From Clostridia bacterium (GTDB taxonomy: Bacteria > Bacillota > Clostridia > Oscillospirales > Acutalibacteraceae), in the NCBI GenBank assembly GCA_017546665.1, contig JAFYSE010000012.1:1-56995 (forward strand): a stretch of 56,995 nucleotides of DNA, given 5' to 3'. The notes beneath the pieces were generated by a model, which made no database searches, was not told where the DNA came from, and was given only the letters and a program-made list of their open reading frames with translations. Below are positions 56,119 through 56,995 of this stretch, in pieces. Position 1 is the stretch's first letter. Each line of letters begins with the position of its first letter. The translations under genes were made by a program, and so were the position numbers.

Positions 56119-56886
56119 ATGTACGAAAATCCAAAATTTAATGAAAACAATGAAAAAATTCTTTGTGAGATGAATGGCAAAAATGCCAATATGCTTATGG
56201 ACATCAAAACAAAGATGCTTAAAGCAGGTGAAAGCTTCACAATATGTGATGCAAACAACGAAACTGCAATTCTTCTTCTTTCAGGCGATGTTACATACAA
56301 ATTTGATGGTAAAGAAGAAAACGGCAAAAGAGCAAATCAGTTTGTTGACAGACCATATTGTGTGCATTTTTCAAGAAATAACACAGTAACAGTTACTGCA
56401 AATGCAGACTCAAGAGTTCTCATTCAGCAGACAGACAATGAAAACGATTTCGGCTTTGTTTGGTATAGTCCTGAAAATGTAATTTTACAGGAATTCGGCA
56501 AGGACCAGTGGAATGGCACTGCACATCGTCAGGTGCTTACACTTTTTGATTACGAAAATGCACCATATTCAAATATGGTTTTAGGTGAGGTAATTCACAA
56601 GCCAGGTTGCTGGTCAAGTTACCCACCACATTATCATCCACAACCTGAAGTTTATTACTATGAATTTGATAAACCACAGGGCTTTGGCGTAGGATTTAAT
56701 GGTGATGATTGCTATAAAGTAGGCGACCAAGGTGTACTTTGTATCACACCAATGAAAACTCATCAGCAGGTTGCTGCAGCGGGTTATTCAATGTGTTATG
56801 TGTGGATGATTAGGCATCTTCCAAATGACCCATGGATTAAAACAAGAATTGACGACCCAGACCATAAGTGGTTGTTAGATGTATAA
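56119..56886 (+). CDS. iolB: 5-deoxy-glucuronate isomerase (IolB)
   Basis: A 255-residue bicupin enzyme. It isomerises 5-deoxy-glucuronate to 5-dehydro-2-deoxygluconate. The family marks are in the C-terminal cupin: GEVIHKPGCWSSYPPHYHPQPEVYYYEFDKPQGFGVGFNG (metal-binding histidines and glutamate), then THQQVAAAGYSMCYVWMIRHLPNDPW. The start has only a weak AGGTGAT site. It lies between the YdcF-like gene and iolD. Confidence 0.94.
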   Translation: MYENPKFNENNEKILCEMNGKNANMLMDIKTKMLKAGESFTICDANNETAILLLSGDVTYKFDGKEENGKRANQFVDRPYCVHFSRNNTVTVTANADSRVLIQQTDNENDFGFVWYSPENVILQEFGKDQWNGTAHRQVLTLFDYENAPYSNMVLGEVIHKPGCWSSYPPHYHPQPEVYYYEFDKPQGFGVGFNGDDCYKVGDQGVLCITPMKTHQQVAAAGYSMCYVWMIRHLPNDPWIKTRIDDPDHKWLLDV

Positions 56887-56917
56887 ATAAACTACCTTTT
56901 TAATAGGAGATGATAAT

Positions 56918-56995
56918 ATGGCAAAAATGACAATGGCTCAGGCACTTGTTAAGTTCCTTGACAATCAGTATGTGTCTTTTGATGGCGTTGAAACA
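56918..56995 (+). CDS. iolD: 3D-trihydroxycyclohexane-1,2-dione hydrolase (IolD), N-terminal fragment
   Basis: Only the first 26 residues are in the window: MAKMTMAQALVKFLDNQY then VSFDGVET. The TMAQALVKFL-NQY-FDG start is typical of IolD, the TPP enzyme that opens the ring of the diketone intermediate of inositol degradation. AGGAGATG precedes the start. The gene continues past the right edge. Confidence 0.85.
   Translation, partial: MAKMTMAQALVKFLDNQYVSFDGVET

Overview
The window looks like a chromosomal segment of an anaerobic, spore-forming, low-GC Firmicute, most likely a gut member of the Clostridia (Oscillospirales/Ruminococcaceae type). Reasons seen in the sequence: strong AGGAGG-type ribosome binding sites with some TTG/GTG starts, sporulation genes (spoIIE, spoVAC), a cohesin-domain wall protein and a dockerin-bearing secreted protein, a GH3 enzyme with the reversed domain order known from Ruminococcus, a split transketolase, a T-box leader on leuA and Gram-positive type -35/-10 promoters. 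No phage, insertion sequence or CRISPR array was seen.

Layout. 1-3.0 kb (minus): the 3' part of an operon for a tandem SCP2-fold protein, a class III aminotransferase and the two halves of a transketolase, which leaves the window on the left. 3.2-8.1 kb (plus): secA followed by two unrecognised membrane genes. 8.1-12.8 kb (minus): a small membrane protein, aspS, hisS, mgsA and a MinD-type ATPase. 13-15.4 kb (plus): spoIIE. 15.4-18.4 kb (minus): an SPFH-domain/membrane/zinc-ribbon trio resembling the B. subtilis ydjGHI envelope-stress genes. 18.5-25.1 kb: a GPH sugar transporter, uxaC, dusB and a GH3 glucosidase. 25.2-27.7 kb: a cohesin wall protein, a small gene under a LexA-type box, a zinc-ribbon membrane protein, and a tRNA-Thr(CGT) behind decayed tRNA pieces. 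27.7-34.7 kb: an SDR, an AraC regulator divergent from a second GPH transporter, a GH28-like protein, spoVAC, a YiiX-like predicted peptidase and a lipoprotein. 34.8-40.7 kb (plus): rlmB, a degenerate P-type ATPase, mgtC-like, trmN6-like and rsmI. 40.6-42.1 kb: an XRE regulator and a histidine phosphatase. 42.2-46.1 kb (plus): uxuA, an SDR fructuronate reductase, kdgK and eda. 46.2-51.7 kb: LRR/dockerin protein, HAD phosphatase, leuB and leuA with its T-box. 51.8-53.3 kb: a two-gene membrane system (DUF5058). 53.5 kb to the end: the start of a myo-inositol catabolic operon (iolJ, iolC, a YdcF-like gene, iolB, iolD).

How the genes work together. A hexuronate/pectin theme connects the GPH transporters, the cytoplasmic GH28-like enzyme, UxaC (glucuronate to fructuronate), the UxuB-type SDR (fructuronate to mannonate), UxuA (mannonate to 2-keto-3-deoxygluconate), KdgK and Eda (to pyruvate and glyceraldehyde 3-phosphate). 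The iol genes add inositol use. The cohesin and dockerin proteins point to surface complexes for plant polymer use.

Most unusual signals: two copies of a roughly 100-nt palindromic element flanking eda, with one compensatory base-pair change and different but complementary outer arms; a P1B-type ATPase-like protein whose DKTGT, CPC and GDG-ND motifs are gone; a LexA-like box in front of a 79-residue gene; a strong promoter firing into a broken tRNA; and the SCP2/aminotransferase/split-transketolase operon, whose pathway I cannot name.
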